Source: Pegea sp. RAD2-039 (Eukaryota; Chordata; Thaliacea; Salpida; Salpidae). From it: a stretch of 64,000 nt of DNA. The stretch is taken from assembly GCA_034620365.1 (NCBI GenBank), contig JAQGEQ010000062.1, positions 228,184-292,183 of the forward strand, written 5' to 3'. The first letter of the stretch is position 1; every line of letters begins with the position of its first letter. The notes below the pieces were generated by a model, which made no database searches, was not told the DNA's origin, and saw only the letters and a list, made by a program, of their open reading frames with translations. Position numbers and translations under genes: made by a program. Below are positions 37,798 to 49,710 of the stretch, piece after piece.

Positions 37798-39486
37798 TAA
37801 GTTCACATGAAGAATAGAATATCGTTTAAAGATTTTAACTGTACTCTGAAAATGTTGAATCAATTTATCAGTTATTCGTATTTAATAATTGTAATATCAC
37901 TCATCAAAAATAAATAAATGTTATCAACTATATTTTGTTTACTGATTATCTTTATAAGCTTTCAAAATTTAAAGATAAATATTAAGTTGAGTGAAACACA
38001 GTTAGATTTAAAAATGACAAAATCAATCTTGAAATGGCTGTATATTGAAAATTGTTTCTTAAATAATCATTTGGTTTTTTAACTTTTCATTTACTAATTG
38101 AAAAAGGCAAACATAGCATCAAATATTCAACAGTATTTCATACAATATTTCTTTTACAAATTTTTACTGATATAAAATAGAGACATTTTAAATTATAGAT
38201 TTAGCAATATTCTGTGTCAACACGACTTGACTCATATCTAGTCAATTTTTATTTTAGTAACTTTTTAACAAGTTCAAAAAGTTGCAATGAAATTTTAAGT
38301 TGAAAAAGACACATTTTTGTGATATTTTTTCAAACATTTTTTATATTGTGTATTCGTGTTAAATTTTTTGTTAATTTTTGAAATTTATAAAATATATAAA
38401 TTTAAATGCATCCAAGTGCATCTGTAGATTTACACAAAGATGTAAAAAATTGTCACAAAAATATAAAATATTAAAGTGCTTTTTTAGAAGTGTATTTTTT
38501 GCTCTTTTTGGTCGAGAAGTTTTTAAAAACCATGCCGCTAAGTACACACCTGACTTTTTATAATATTTTTGTGCAATAAATTGGATTTGAACCATGATTG
38601 CAAGTATTGTAAAGTCAAAAGAGTTTTTATATTCAAAGAAATAAAAAAAAAATCATATAATTACCTTTAAACATACCTAAAAACCAAGAAAAAACTCTTT
38701 TAGTGATTTATTGATGTAGCTACTTCTCAAATTGTCATCTTTGTGTACCCACTTCTTTAAAACTATGATTGTTTATTTTTCTACAAACTTTTTATACAAA
38801 ATAATTGTAATAATATTAATGTAATTTTTGGGGGCATACTACACAAAGTTTTGATGCAAAATCGAACCTAGAAACTTCCCAACTTATTTTCTTAATTGCT
38901 GCTTATTTTCACTACCTGTTATCATCCGAAAAACTTTACATTGCATCCTGACCAAAATTTTTACTGCCTTGAAATATTTCCCATCTTCAATTTCGTCGTT
39001 TCGAATAACTGCTCGTGACTCGCTACTTTATTCAAAGTTAATTGCTGTATTTGCAAATTATTATGAGCCTAAGTTACTTTAGTGACGACAACATAAGGCT
39101 TGCTTCGACCGAGAACGGCCATGTCAGATGTGCTATAAGTGGTGATATTAAAAACAGAGCAAGACAATGTGAGATGCAATAGGACAAGTTTTTAGGGTTT
39201 TTTTCTTTGAAGCTGATTTTCTTCTGTAAGTTGTTTACGGAGTAGAGAATATTTATAAGAAACAAATTTGTTTGAATTTGATTTTATATATTTTCATTAA
39301 AGTTGTCATCAGATTTTTAGTTTGAAGTCTGTTAGCGCTAACTTTTGATTTGATTCAATTAATATTTTGTTCTTTTAAAGTGTTCAGCAACTTCTTAGAT
39401 ACTTTTTAGATTTTTTACCAAAAGTTGTTGTAAATAAACAAAACAATAATTGCGCTTAAATTTTTATTTAATTCGATGATAGCTTT
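37798..39486. other. Spacer between the convergent secreted-protein genes
   Basis: Holds the poly(A) signal of gene 1 and AT-rich sequence. The part 38880-39200 is less AT-biased and may be an old insertion, but no motif could be named. Confidence 0.4.
37909..37914 (+). terminator. AATAAA poly(A) signal of secreted-protein gene 1
   Basis: Two overlapping AATAAA copies begin here, 110 bp after the stop codon. Confidence 0.55.
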
Positions 39487-40515
39487 TTAATAAGTTGCAG
39501 AGGTGGATGCACTTGCTGATGCCTTGGCACAAGATTGAAGAGGATTATTTGTTGTTGATGTAAATGTCGAAGATTTTGATGCAAACTTTGGAAGACTTCT
39601 TCCACACAAGACAGGGGCTTTAAGAAGAGGCTGACACGATTGAACTAGAAACAGAATAAAGTCATTAAATATTTTGGTAGTTGGCAATAAAACACAAATT
39701 TTATGATTAGTTTAAATTTTAAAAACAAATAAATTGTTTGAAATTAACTTATTTAATTTTTATTACTTACTTTTTGGGACACAGGTTGGTTTAATCAACG
39801 GAAGTGGTCTTGAACAAAGTGTCACTTCTGGGACTTTGATTTTGAAATTAAAGCATTTTGTAAGTGGCATCATTTTAGTACAAGCAGAAGCTCTTGCATA
39901 AACTCGAACCACTAAATGAAAAATTTTCATTAAGTGCATCGAAAGAATACTTAGCTAGAAAATAGCTAACCTGGAGCAGAGATACAGAACTTTCGGATGT
40001 TGTAGTGATGATGTGGTACTTTTACGATTGGAACAACTGATTCACAAGCTGTCAGGATACAATATTTACTTGTAATTATCTATAAAACTTATCTTATAAT
40101 TACGATAAGTTGTTAAGTAATTTTCTGTTATCAGTTAAAATCTGATAGATAAATCAAATATAAGTTTGTTAAAAAGTAATTAATTGTTGCAACTTATATA
40201 ATAAATAGCTAAATTATGTTAACTTGGTTTTAATTAGTTTTCTTCAATTTATTAATACAAAGTATCTTTTAAATATGTCATAAATATAAAAGTTAAAATT
40301 TAAAATAATTGAAAAGTTTGCATACGTTCTGGAATGTTATCTGGTGCTGGTAGAACTAACGAAGTTGGTTCTTCGACTGGTTCTTCTGGTACAGGTAAGT
40401 CAAGAGTAATTGGTTCTTCAACAGGATCAGCAGCAAAGACTGGTTCGTCCATAACTGTTAAAGCAGAAGCAGAAGCAATGACTAAAGTCAAAAGGAAAAA
40501 AGTTTTGAAATTCAT
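39487..40515 (-). CDS. Secreted Cys-containing protein, paralog of the gene at 36895
   Basis: Four exons (40326-40515, 39971-40048, 39771-39911, 39487-39644), 188 residues. The first 18 residues are identical to the signal peptide of the gene at 36895. A short Pro/Glu-rich acidic stalk (VPEEPVEEP) replaces the DEPA array. Exon 2 (CESVVPIVKVPHHHY) matches exon 2 of the paralog in pattern but is clearly diverged. Exons 3-4 are new: scattered cysteines, basic patches and a Ser/Thr/Ala-rich C-terminus. Secretion is well supported; function is unknown. The 5' half of the locus is the second arm of the inverted repeat, so both genes probably share regulation. It converges on gene 1, with about 1.7 kb between the stops. 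Confidence 0.85.
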
Positions 40516-40707
40516 TTTCAATTCTTTACAAATTATTATTCAACTGGAATAAGTTTGAATGGTAACGAACACTGGAAGTTAACGGGTTATATACATTTTT
40601 TATGCAAAAAAACAAACATAATTTGTTGTTGTTGATCTGTTGTTTTAAGTTATTATCTGTCAAAAATGATTGTACTAAATTGTAAAGTTATCACAAGACT
40701 ATGAAAA
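40462..40707. repeat. Inverted repeat arm 2: promoter plus signal-peptide exon
   Basis: Reverse complement of 36704-36948, with no mismatch seen over the inner 200 bp. It includes a minus-strand TATATAA at 40587-40593, 72 bp before the ATG, exactly as in arm 1. Confidence 0.9.
40587..40593 (-). promoter_or_regulatory. TATA box of secreted-protein gene 2
   Basis: TATATAA in the conserved promoter arm, same sequence context and distance to the ATG as in gene 1. Confidence 0.55.
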
Positions 40708-41860
40708 AAGATATCGATCAGAAAAAATAACAAAATGTAACAAGTAATTGTTTTGATGTTCGTTGAAAGTTCAATAGTTAGTGTTTATTGACTTTACTTC
40801 ATTTACAAATCAATCTATCTTCCTGTTTGTGAATTCACTAGTTTTGTAACATATATTTATTAAAATAAGAGCTTGTTATGAGATGTCTTAAAAGACTATT
40901 TGATTTAGTTTTATGTATATTAGAAGTGGATTAATCATTTCTCCACATTTTGTATATTACAAAATTTATATCTTAACTTTTGACAAAATAAAACTGAATT
41001 ATGATTAAAGCGAATTTTCATAGAATTTTATAAAACTGACATTTATTACAAAAGTTTCAAACTTCAATTAGTTGAGTATTGTTTAAACACTTACAAACAT
41101 AAGTTGTATGTTTAAAGATCATGCCACCATAACGAGTATTTAGATTAATTACGTTCAGAAAACAATTATGTAGTTCTTTGATGTTTATTTCTTAAAGCAA
41201 CGCCTTATGTAACATATATTTTCAGAATGTATTTTTGTTAAATTATTCAACTTTTATTTTCATAAAATTGTTAAAATTTTGAAAATGACATTAAATGTAT
41301 GAAAATATGATTAAATGTTTCAGGCAATAAAAAATATAAACCTATTTTATGAAAACAACTTTTTAAAAGAAGATTTCATTCAGTAGGATTTACTAACGAA
41401 ACACATTTTATTCTAAATACTGTTTGCAATCGGTTAACTTCTAAATAACAAAGATATTTTCTGTGCAAGGAAATAACTATAATATTTGGAAACTTTTTAG
41501 TTAATAAACTTTTGAAATAGCCAAACAAACCTAACTTAACTAATACTAAACCGTAACTAGTTGATGATGTTAACTTTATATATTATTAGAAATACAAAAA
41601 CAATTATAGTTTGTTTTAATTAAAATCTTCAACTACAAACAAACAAAACTGTTTCTACATTAAAAACTTCTAAACTAAAAACTTATTTTGTTTCCTTCAA
41701 GAAAACTGGCAAATGATTAAATGAAAAAATATCTTGTTTTCTTTATTTTATATAAAAAGAAAAAGTTTGTAGAAAAATAAACAATCATAATTTTGAAGAG
41801 ACGAATACAAAGATGAAAATTTAAGAGCCAAACCCTTCACCAGATCTTTAAAAAAGTCAT
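40708..41860. other. Intergenic DNA; 3' flank of the BRCA2-like gene
   Basis: AT-rich. It was searched on the minus strand for exons that could add a C-terminal DNA-binding domain to the BRCA2-like gene. None was seen. Confidence 0.5.
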
Positions 41861-44800
41861 TTATTCATCTTTAAATAAAGAAGCTGTTTTCTGTAAACTT
41901 GAATTTGAAACTGAAATTTGATTTTGAGAGCTGCGTTTGAAACCAAGATATCGTCTTGATGAAATTGTAGGAACAAGAGAGGTTTTTCCATCAAGTCTCC
42001 TAGGAGGTTTGTATCCACGCTTTCTTTTTACTTTTATACTTTTTGGAATAATTTTCTGGTTTACTGAACTTTCACTTTTATCCACAAAAAATCTTTCATT
42101 ATTTACATCTTCTACTTCAGATGAAGATTCTGAATTTTTATGACCATCTACCAACAATCTTTTATCATTTACAGAATCATTAGAATCAAATATTAATGAC
42201 TCAACTGATTGTAGTGATTCAACTTTAACACAAACTACTTTTTTACTTGCTGTTTCAAATCCTGTTTTGATAACTTTTGAATCAATGTTTTTATGACAAC
42301 GAGATTCTGTTGTAAGTTCTCTTGAAGAACGTTTCATATTTTGATGACAAATAAGTTGGTTTGAACGTTTAACACCTTTTCTTGAAACCAAATGATCTGT
42401 TTTTGAAGTTAGAATGTCATTAGAGGAAGTAGTTGATTTATTTGAAATATTTGAAGTTTCTTCAACTTTATCATTTCTTGTAATGTTGTTTATACTTTTA
42501 CTACTTTCTAACTTATCTACTAAACTTTCAAACAACAAATTTGCTTTTTTTATGGATTGCTTTTTTACTTTTAGTAATTTGTTGCTAGCTGTTTTGAAAC
42601 CAACTTCAAATTTATTTAGATCATCAAAACATTTTCTTCCACAAATCTTTTTATCTTCATCAAAATCTCTATTTTCTTTGTCATTTACTTTTAATTTTGT
42701 TGTTTTATTTTCAATATTTTCAACATTTAATAAATCTTCTTGTGAATTGTTAAAGACTCTATCAATTTGAGTCATTGTAAAACCTAAAAGTTCATCCTTT
42801 TCAGAGTCTTGTGTTGTTTGTTTTTGGGAGCAAATAGTTGGGTCAACTGCAACATCTTTAACTTGAAGATTATCAGCTGATACTTCAGATAAAATTTCAT
42901 TTTTTTTGGAACCTTTTTGACTTGAGAGATTTAAACTTTTGCAAAAATCTTTTTTAGTTTCTTCATTAAGAGTCAAATCTTTTTTATCCAAACTCAAATT
43001 ATTATCTTCTACTTCAGATGAAGATTTTGAATTTTTATGACCATCTACCAACAATCTTTTATCATTTACAGAATCATTAGAATCAAATATTAATGATTCA
43101 ACTGATTGTAGTGATTCAACTTTAACACAAACTACTTTTTTACTTGCTGTTTCAAATCCTGTCTTGATAACTTTTGAATCAATGTTTTTATGACAACGAG
43201 AATCTGTTGTAAGTTCTCTTGAAGAACGTTTCATATTTTGATGACAAATAAGTTGGTTTGAACGTTTAACACCTTTCCTTGAAACCAAATGATCTGTTTT
43301 TGAAGTTAGAATGTCATTAAAGGAAGTAGTTTTGAAATCAGAAGTAAAACTAGTCGATGATTTTATACTTTTTTCATCTGTTTCATCATTCAACAAACTT
43401 TTTGATTTTGATAAAGAATCAACTGAAATTATTAAACTTTTGTTATTTGTAGTTTGAAAATCCACTATATTTGACAAATCACATGATTTATCTGAAGTAG
43501 TTGATTTATTTGAAATATTTGAAGTTTCTTCAATTTTATCATTTCTTGTAATGTTGTTTATACTTTTACTACTTTCTAATTTATCTACTAAACTTTCAAA
43601 CAACAAATTTGCTTTTTTTATGGATTGCTTTTTTACTTTTAGTAATTTGTTGCTAGCTGTTTTGAAACCAACTTCAAATTTATTTAGATCATCAAAACAT
43701 TTTCTTCCACAAATCTTTTTATCTTCATCAAAATCTCTATTTTCTTTGTCAACTACTTTTAATTTTGTTGTTTTATTTTCAATATTTTCAACATTTAATA
43801 AATCTTCTTGTGAATTGTTAAAGACTCTATCAATTTGAGTCATTGAAAAATCTAAAAGTTCATCTTTTTCAGAGTCTTCTTTTGTTTGTTTTTGGGAGCA
43901 AATAGTTGGGTCAACTGCAACATCTTTAACTTGAAGATTATCAGCTGATACTTTAGATAAAACATCATTTTTTTTGGAATCTTTTTGACTTGAGAGATTT
44001 AATCTTTTGCAAAAATCTTTTTTAGTTTCTTCATTAAGAGTCAAATCTTTTTTATCTTTTGTAACTTCAGTTGAAAAATGAGGAGATTGTTTACAATTTT
44101 GAGTTTCAGAAAAAACTTTTTTGTGTTTCTTTGAATTAATAATTTTCTTCTCACAAAAATTTGACTTGTTTTTGGATGAAAGACTTTGAAATCCATGTCT
44201 TTCAGGATTAGAATCATCTGATTTAATTTTGAAAACTTGTTGAGGGTTTTTGAAATCAACTTCACAAGGTAATGACAAGTTGACCTTGGACAGTTTCAAA
44301 CTTTTATCATCACAACTTAAATATTTAAAATTTTTTCTTTTATTTGAAACAATTACTTGATGGCTCTCTTGATGTCTGCTTACATGTTTTGGAACTACTT
44401 TTTGATAGGGTTGAAGACATTTTGAATGATAATTTCCATCAAGTGAAAATCTTTTAGCTGAAACTTGTGATTTGAGGCTATTATTATCTTTGTGATGATT
44501 GGTAAATTGCCCGAATGATTTACTTCTACAACTAGAAGTTGCTGTGAAACTTTCACTTAGATTTGGTGACTGATTCCAACTGTAGTTATCATAAAATGAT
44601 TTGTGAAAATGATTTGCAGATTTCATTTTCTTTTTTGGGGTTGATGATGTGGGTATTGAATCTAATTTAGCTGATAAATTTTGTTGTTCACTTTCTATAT
44701 GAGAAATATAAGCTTGTGTTAATGAAATATCTTCATCTACAATTTCTTCATCTTCATTCGAGGAAATATCCAGCAAAGAGCTAAATATAATTAGAAAGAT

Positions 44801-45398
44801 AAATTTTTAACATATCTGAAACTAAACTCGAAATAGTTATCTTAATCTTGATCAAAATAATCAAACTGTTTGTTCATACTTACTATGAAGCTTTAGAATT
44901 GCATGCATCATCTGATACTTTGACATTATCAACTAGTAGTTGATACCAGTCTTTATTAAGTTCACCTAGATCTACAAAATTTATCAAATATAAGTTAAAA
45001 AATTTATAAGTTTTTCTTTATTACTGAATTCTAAAAATTAAAAACAATCAATAACATATTAGCTAGCAAAAAACACTGTAGAAATTTACTTTAGATTTTT
45101 GCTAAAAGAAAACAAATATATTTTGATTTTATTAAATTAGCAAAATATATTTTTTAATTTCCTTTAAAAATAAATTTGAATGTAAAGCTAAATTGTTTCA
45201 GTAGACTGAAAAAGAAGACGAATATATCAAATTAATCTTATATAAGTAAACTTATGTAAAAATGATTTATCAAACTTTATATTGAAATTAGATTATGATT
45301 TTTAAAACAAAAACTTCATAAATACCTTCAACAAAAGATTCGTCTTCTAAAATTTGTTGAATTGTACCAAAAAGAAAATCATTATTATTAGCTGACAT
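41861..45398 (-). CDS. BRCA2: BRCA2-like protein with six BRC-type repeats, no DNA-binding domain
   Basis: Three exons (45326-45398, 44884-44971, 41861-44780), in phase, 1026 residues. Residues 25-38 read DLGELNKDWYQLL, matching the spacing DLG-x5-W-aromatic-x-x-L of the human BRCA2 N-terminal PALB2 contact. BRC-type repeats, which bind RAD51 through an F-x-x-A motif and a later L-F/L-x-x-E step, lie at residues 425 (FKTA), 495 (FQTT, degenerate), 595 (FETA), 781 (FKTA), 894 (FETA) and 1000 (FKRS, ending SLFKDE at the last codon). The rest is lysine/serine/asparagine-rich and disordered-looking. Members load RAD51 in homologous recombination in the nucleus. There is no helical/OB-fold domain; the frame ends six residues after the last BRC core. 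Residues 297-651 and 653-946 are a recent tandem duplication. The name rests on the BRC repeats plus the N-terminal motif. Confidence 0.82.
42104..44053. repeat. Tandem segmental duplication inside the BRCA2-like exon
   Basis: Two direct copies, 42988-44053 and 42104-42987, nearly identical at DNA level. The copies are offset by 1068 bp (356 codons). The second lacks an internal segment of about 58 codons that carries the degenerate BRC-type repeat. The frame is kept in both. Confidence 0.9.
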
Positions 45399-46847
45399 TG
45401 CTGAAAACTATTTCAATTACTAAAATAAAATTTCCAAAAATCTGCAAATAATAATTCAATTTTAAAAGTATTGAAAACTAAAAAAAATAACCAGAAAAAT
45501 AAATAAAGTTAAACCATGAACTGTTCAGCTTATAAGGTTTTCAACTTAACAAATGTATAAAATCAAATTTTTAAGTAAGTATTATAAAATTACAAGCTCA
45601 TTAATACAGATTTGGCAAAAATCATTCAAATAATTGTAAAAAGACCCTATAATAATTTGTATTTTTTACCAAAATATAAAAGCTTTAAAACTATATATTT
45701 GAGGCCAACTAACAAAATGTCTAAGAAAACGAAGATTTAATATTTGTAGAAACATATTAATGATATAAATAAAATCATAATTATCAGATAGCTACTAAAC
45801 TCAACTACATAAATCATATATAAAAATGAAATATGTGAAAATTAAAAAACATAAATCAATACATAAACACTGACAAAAATACCTTTAACAAAATAGAATT
45901 TAATTAGGTAATATTTCATAAGAAAGTAAACAACATAACAGTCCACACGGTCTTTATGAAGCTTATTTAAATTTCGAATTTAGTCCAAAATAAATTGGCT
46001 TCTATTAACTTTGACTTTTTTTTAGCAGGAATAATTTTATGAAATTTTTTTTAGAAAGTTAGCCATAAAAATTCTGACGAAATAATGAATTAGTAGTTCT
46101 TTAGTTTTTATTTTTTAAATAAATATAGTTTTTCAATATTATTCTGTGGTACTCGTATAAAGTTGTTCAATAATTTGAAGTCTGACAACTGCGTATTAGA
46201 ACAGCTTAGAATGATATTTGGTACATATGATGTTTGTTTACAGCGATTGAATTACTTTTATTTAGTTGTGAAATAAATTTGTTGAATTTCATTTCCATAT
46301 CATTCATTGGAAATTACAATTTCAATGATGCAAGAAACATAACTTGATATAAGAAATTAAAATCATAATTTGCAGAAATCTTATTAGAATTCAACTTTGC
46401 TACTCTGATAAGCGTAATAGCTATCTGAATAGAACAGTATTGACTAATAGTTTGTTGTGTATAAATTAAATTTTAGGATATAAGTTGCTACTTACAAGAT
46501 ATGAGATGAAATAGATAATAAAAAGTATGTAAGGCAAACACTTTAAAACGCTTAGAAACATCGATAACCATATTAACTATTTATGAAAAAATTTTATTCA
46601 AAGTAGTTTGTTTTTAATTAAAAAAAAAAACAATTCTTTATAATAACAGATAAACAATATCCTAATACAATCCAAATAAGTGCTCAAAACTTTGTGATCT
46701 AATTTAATTCTTATCACGATATAAAAGCTTTAAATGTGTCAAGTAGATCTGGTTTCACTCTGGTAATTTATAAATGTAAATCAGTTTTTGAACTCTCTTA
46801 CAAATTAAAAAATATTATTTTTGAAATTAATTTTTAAATTTTTTAAG
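45399..46847. other. Intergenic DNA upstream of the BRCA2-like gene
   Basis: AT-rich. It contains the BRCA2-like promoter. No other gene could be supported, though 5' exons of the orphan frame at 46848 would have to lie here. Confidence 0.4.
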
Positions 46848-46965
46848 TAAACTCATAAGGCAAGTATTAGTTAGAACCAAACGTAAAAAAGTAACTTTTT
46901 ATCGTGAGGATCAATATATTTCGAATTTTCATGAGCTTATTGACCAAGGAGTTTTTGCTAACTGA
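46848..46965 (+). CDS. Orphan exon-like frame with a KKVTF motif (uncertain)
   Basis: Follows an AG after a T-rich tract and stays open for 39 codons to a TGA. Composition is protein-like: a basic stretch RTKRKKVTFYRED, then an amphipathic end (HELIDQGVFAN). KKVTF fits the RVxF docking consensus for protein phosphatase 1, which is short and common by chance. No ATG and no partner exon were found. It could be the last exon of a plus-strand gene, a relic, or chance. Confidence 0.3.
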
Positions 46966-47292
46966 AATTGTGAATCGTTTGAAATTTCTTTTATTATATT
47001 GTTTGCGCGATACAAAAAATCATCTTTTTATTAGACAAGTACCACTATATATCAATTAGATAGACATACTGTATGTTGTAAAGAAAATTTTGTTATCTTA
47101 ATGAAAGTTGTTTAATGGTCAGTATTTGATATCACTGTATAGGTTAACACACACGTTGTTGCTACAAAAATAAAGATTTAAACACTATTCACAGAAAATA
47201 TCATTTTATTGTTTAATTCTACAAATGTCACCCAAAACCTTTTACTGAATCTCGTAAATAAAGAAATTAATTGAATCAATCTTGGAAAACAA

Positions 47293-48222
47293 TTAAGTTT
47301 GCATTCGTATTAATCGAACAACTTCTGCATGAGCATTACTACAGTGTATAACGACACATTTACTGGAACAAAAGTCAGTATTCCACTGCTGGTTATCAAC
47401 TGCTGGCTGGGTGCAACCACTTCTAATACAAATATTTTCAGTAATCATTTGATTTTCATCAACAGGAGTGAATTCCGGCTTAATTTCATTTTCTAGAGCT
47501 AGAGTTTGTAAGATTGGTTGTCTTCCTTCAATTGCAGAAGCTTCTGAGACATCTTGAGTATCTGAAAAATCATTTTCTTCATCTTTATCTGAAGACACCA
47601 ATTTAATACTAAGACCAGATTTACTGGGAATGACACAAATGGGGGCATTCCCCTGTTGTAGTTGAAAAAGATTCAAACGTTCTAATGCTACAGTTGGTTC
47701 AATTGGTGTAAGTTTCATCTTATTCTGTTGTGTCGTTGGTGAGGAATTAGTGGCTCGTTTTGGTGCTTTGATTAACTTAGGAGGCGGAGGGAGCTTCTTT
47801 TTTTTAGCTGCTGTGTTTCGTTCCATGGTTTTATGTTTCAATGAAGCTAGAGGCTTGTCCTCATCTTCATCTTCATCCATCGATCCTTCGGAGCTATCAT
47901 CTAAATTGATTCTTACTTCGAGTTTCTGAGCTCTATATTCCGCTAAGTCTTTAAGATACTTCTTCTTTGCTGTCTCTGTTTTCTTTTTGTAGAGTTCTCG
48001 GCATTCTGCTGAGAGACTATCCCACATTCGGGATACAATTTGAGAAATTTCTTTAAAGCTACAGTTAGGATGATCTTTTTTGATAGCATCTTGTGTGTCT
48101 TCAAAAAAAAGGGCGCATGCTGATGATGGTTTTAATGGCTCACTTAATTTACGTTTTCTTGAAACTTTCAAAATCTTTTTATTTACAGACTCATCTTCTG
48201 ATGAAGACTCACTACTATACAT
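47293..48222 (-). CDS. TOX4: TOX4-like HMG-box protein
   Basis: Single exon, 309 codons. After an acidic N-terminus ([10 protein letters not shown]) the HMG box spans about residues 29-97 with the TOX signature: [27 protein letters not shown] and [15 protein letters not shown]-terminal module CIRSGC...[12 protein letters not shown] matches the cysteine-rich end typical of TOX4 and not of TOX1-3. TOX4 binds distorted DNA and is a subunit of the PP1-PNUTS-WDR82 phosphatase complex that controls RNA polymerase II. The protein is about half the vertebrate length; the long N-terminal activation region is missing. The frame stays open upstream of the ATG to an acceptor-like AG near 48250, so an extra 5' exon is possible though none was found. 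AATAAA on this strand lies near 47204-47209. Confidence 0.85.
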   Translation of the reverse strand: MYSSESSSEDESVNKKILKVSRKRKLSEPLKPSSACALFFEDTQDAIKKDHPNCSFKEISQIVSRMWDSLSAECRELYKKKTETAKKKYLKDLAEYRAQKLEVRINLDDSSEGSMDEDEDEDKPLASLKHKTMERNTAAKKKKLPPPPKLIKAPKRATNSSPTTQQNKMKLTPIEPTVALERLNLFQLQQGNAPICVIPSKSGLSIKLVSSDKDEENDFSDTQDVSEASAIEGRQPILQTLALENEIKPEFTPVDENQMITENICIRSGCTQPAVDNQQWNTDFCSSKCVVIHCSNAHAEVVRLIRMQT

Positions 48223-49399
48223 ATTGAAGATGCAAGTATCTAACCACCTAAATTTACATCAAGTAATTGATTTTTTTACTTAAATTTCAATATAAAGTCT
48301 TTCAAAGCAAACAGATTCATAAAAGACGTAAATTTATATAACAGTGAAGAAGTTTAGAAGATTTATAGAATAGTTCTATAAAATAATTTAAGGACAAACT
48401 TAATTAAAAATAATAAATGAAAAAAATAAATTATTTTGTAGAAAGTCAAATACAAAAATATTGGTTGGTGTAAGTTCATATATAAAAGATGTTTTTATAT
48501 AAAACAAGATTAGAAAAGAGTTAAGAGATAAAAATATCATATTTAAAGAAATTATATAAGTTGGTCTTCTTTATCTCTTAACATCAAATTAAACTTTTGA
48601 AATTTAGAAATTATTAAAAATGGTCAAATAAAACTAAAAAAAATTTGATAGAAATTTTATAATTAAGAAATATTCATGCAGTTGTAATTATAAATTAAAA
48701 TAAAAGCTTAAAAATTAATAAAAGCATAATATATAGTGAGATATTTATAATGTAACCAAAACATCTTCTGAATATCAATAACACTAAACTTTATATTATT
48801 GTGCACAGATATAAAAATAATAATTATCTGAAAATAATGATAGAAACTATAAAAAGATTCAAATTAAAAAAAAATATTACATTTATTAAAAATCTAAGAC
48901 TTTAAACTTCTTAACATCATTTTAGAAATGATGTTTTATTAGCATTTAACATATAAATGATAAAAAATATCAGCAAATCAACAATAAATAAATATAAACT
49001 ACTTTTGCTAGTTATTTAACAAAAATGCAAAAACAAACTTTTAATTTGTAATAAGCAAATTTAATCGACAAATTTAACTTTTAGTTAAACACAAATTGTT
49101 GAAATCAAAATGATTAAAGTCATTAAAATATATAAAATAAAAGATTATTGTAAAAGAGTATATGTAGAATATATACCGAAACGAAAATTATACAAAAAAT
49201 TGTTGTTAGCAAAACCATAGTTTGATAATAAATATAGACGGACTTATTGCAAAAGACCAAAAAAGTACATACTAGTTATGAACTAAGTGGTCTTGAATAA
49301 AAGAAAACCTCTCTTAATGTCGGTCCAGCCAAGTTAAGTCGAACTTTAAGTAGGATGAAACATTAAAAAAAAATAATTTATTCTTTTTGGCAAAAAAAA
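48223..49399. other. AT-rich intergenic DNA
   Basis: Probable promoter region of the TOX4-like gene, otherwise featureless. Confidence 0.4.
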
Positions 49400-49710
49400 A
49401 GCATTTTTTTCATAAGTCTCTTGTTCGTAGGCTTCTCAGTAAAAATTACTTTCTTGCAAGCAAACATTGGCTGTAAGATCCCGAGTTTTAATGCGGTTTC
49501 AGATCAAATGATCTACCGTGGACACGATTCTTCTGTACATCAACAACAGGAAAAATACAAGGAACAACTTAACTTTGTATATTGCGTTCATTAACTTTCC
49601 CAAAGCTTTCGTCTTCGTCAGTTGGGAAAGTCCTCAACAATGCTATAAAAAACCAAGTACTTTTAACACATTGAAATTATTCTGCATAGCTTTTATTTTA
49701 AAGATAAGTT
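49400..49710 (+). mobile_element. Decayed LINE reverse-transcriptase fragment (N-terminal palm)
   Basis: The segment shows the start of a non-LTR retrotransposon reverse transcriptase in order: a CGFR-like block near 49490, a STVDTI-like block in another frame near 49515, then LTLYIAFINFPKAF near 49580, where active enzymes have a FxDxxKAFD core with catalytic aspartate. A stop, a frame change and loss of both aspartates show that it is inactive. It is a different domain part from the relic at 28320, so the two need not be from one insertion. Confidence 0.7.

Noticed and set aside
38560-38650. A GGATTTGAACC match at 38582 suggesting the T-arm of a minus-strand tRNA
   Set aside because: The positions that should pair in the T, anticodon and acceptor stems do not pair, and no A/B box pair at correct spacing exists.
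39074-39265. Frame in the less AT-rich patch between the secreted genes, considered as a transposon or coding remnant
   Set aside because: No transposase or reverse-transcriptase motif could be recognised in any frame, so only the compositional oddity is noted.
42414-43838. Two similar plus-strand frames of about 100 codons opposite the BRCA2-like exon
   Set aside because: Antisense shadows; their similarity to each other simply reflects the tandem duplication of the exon.
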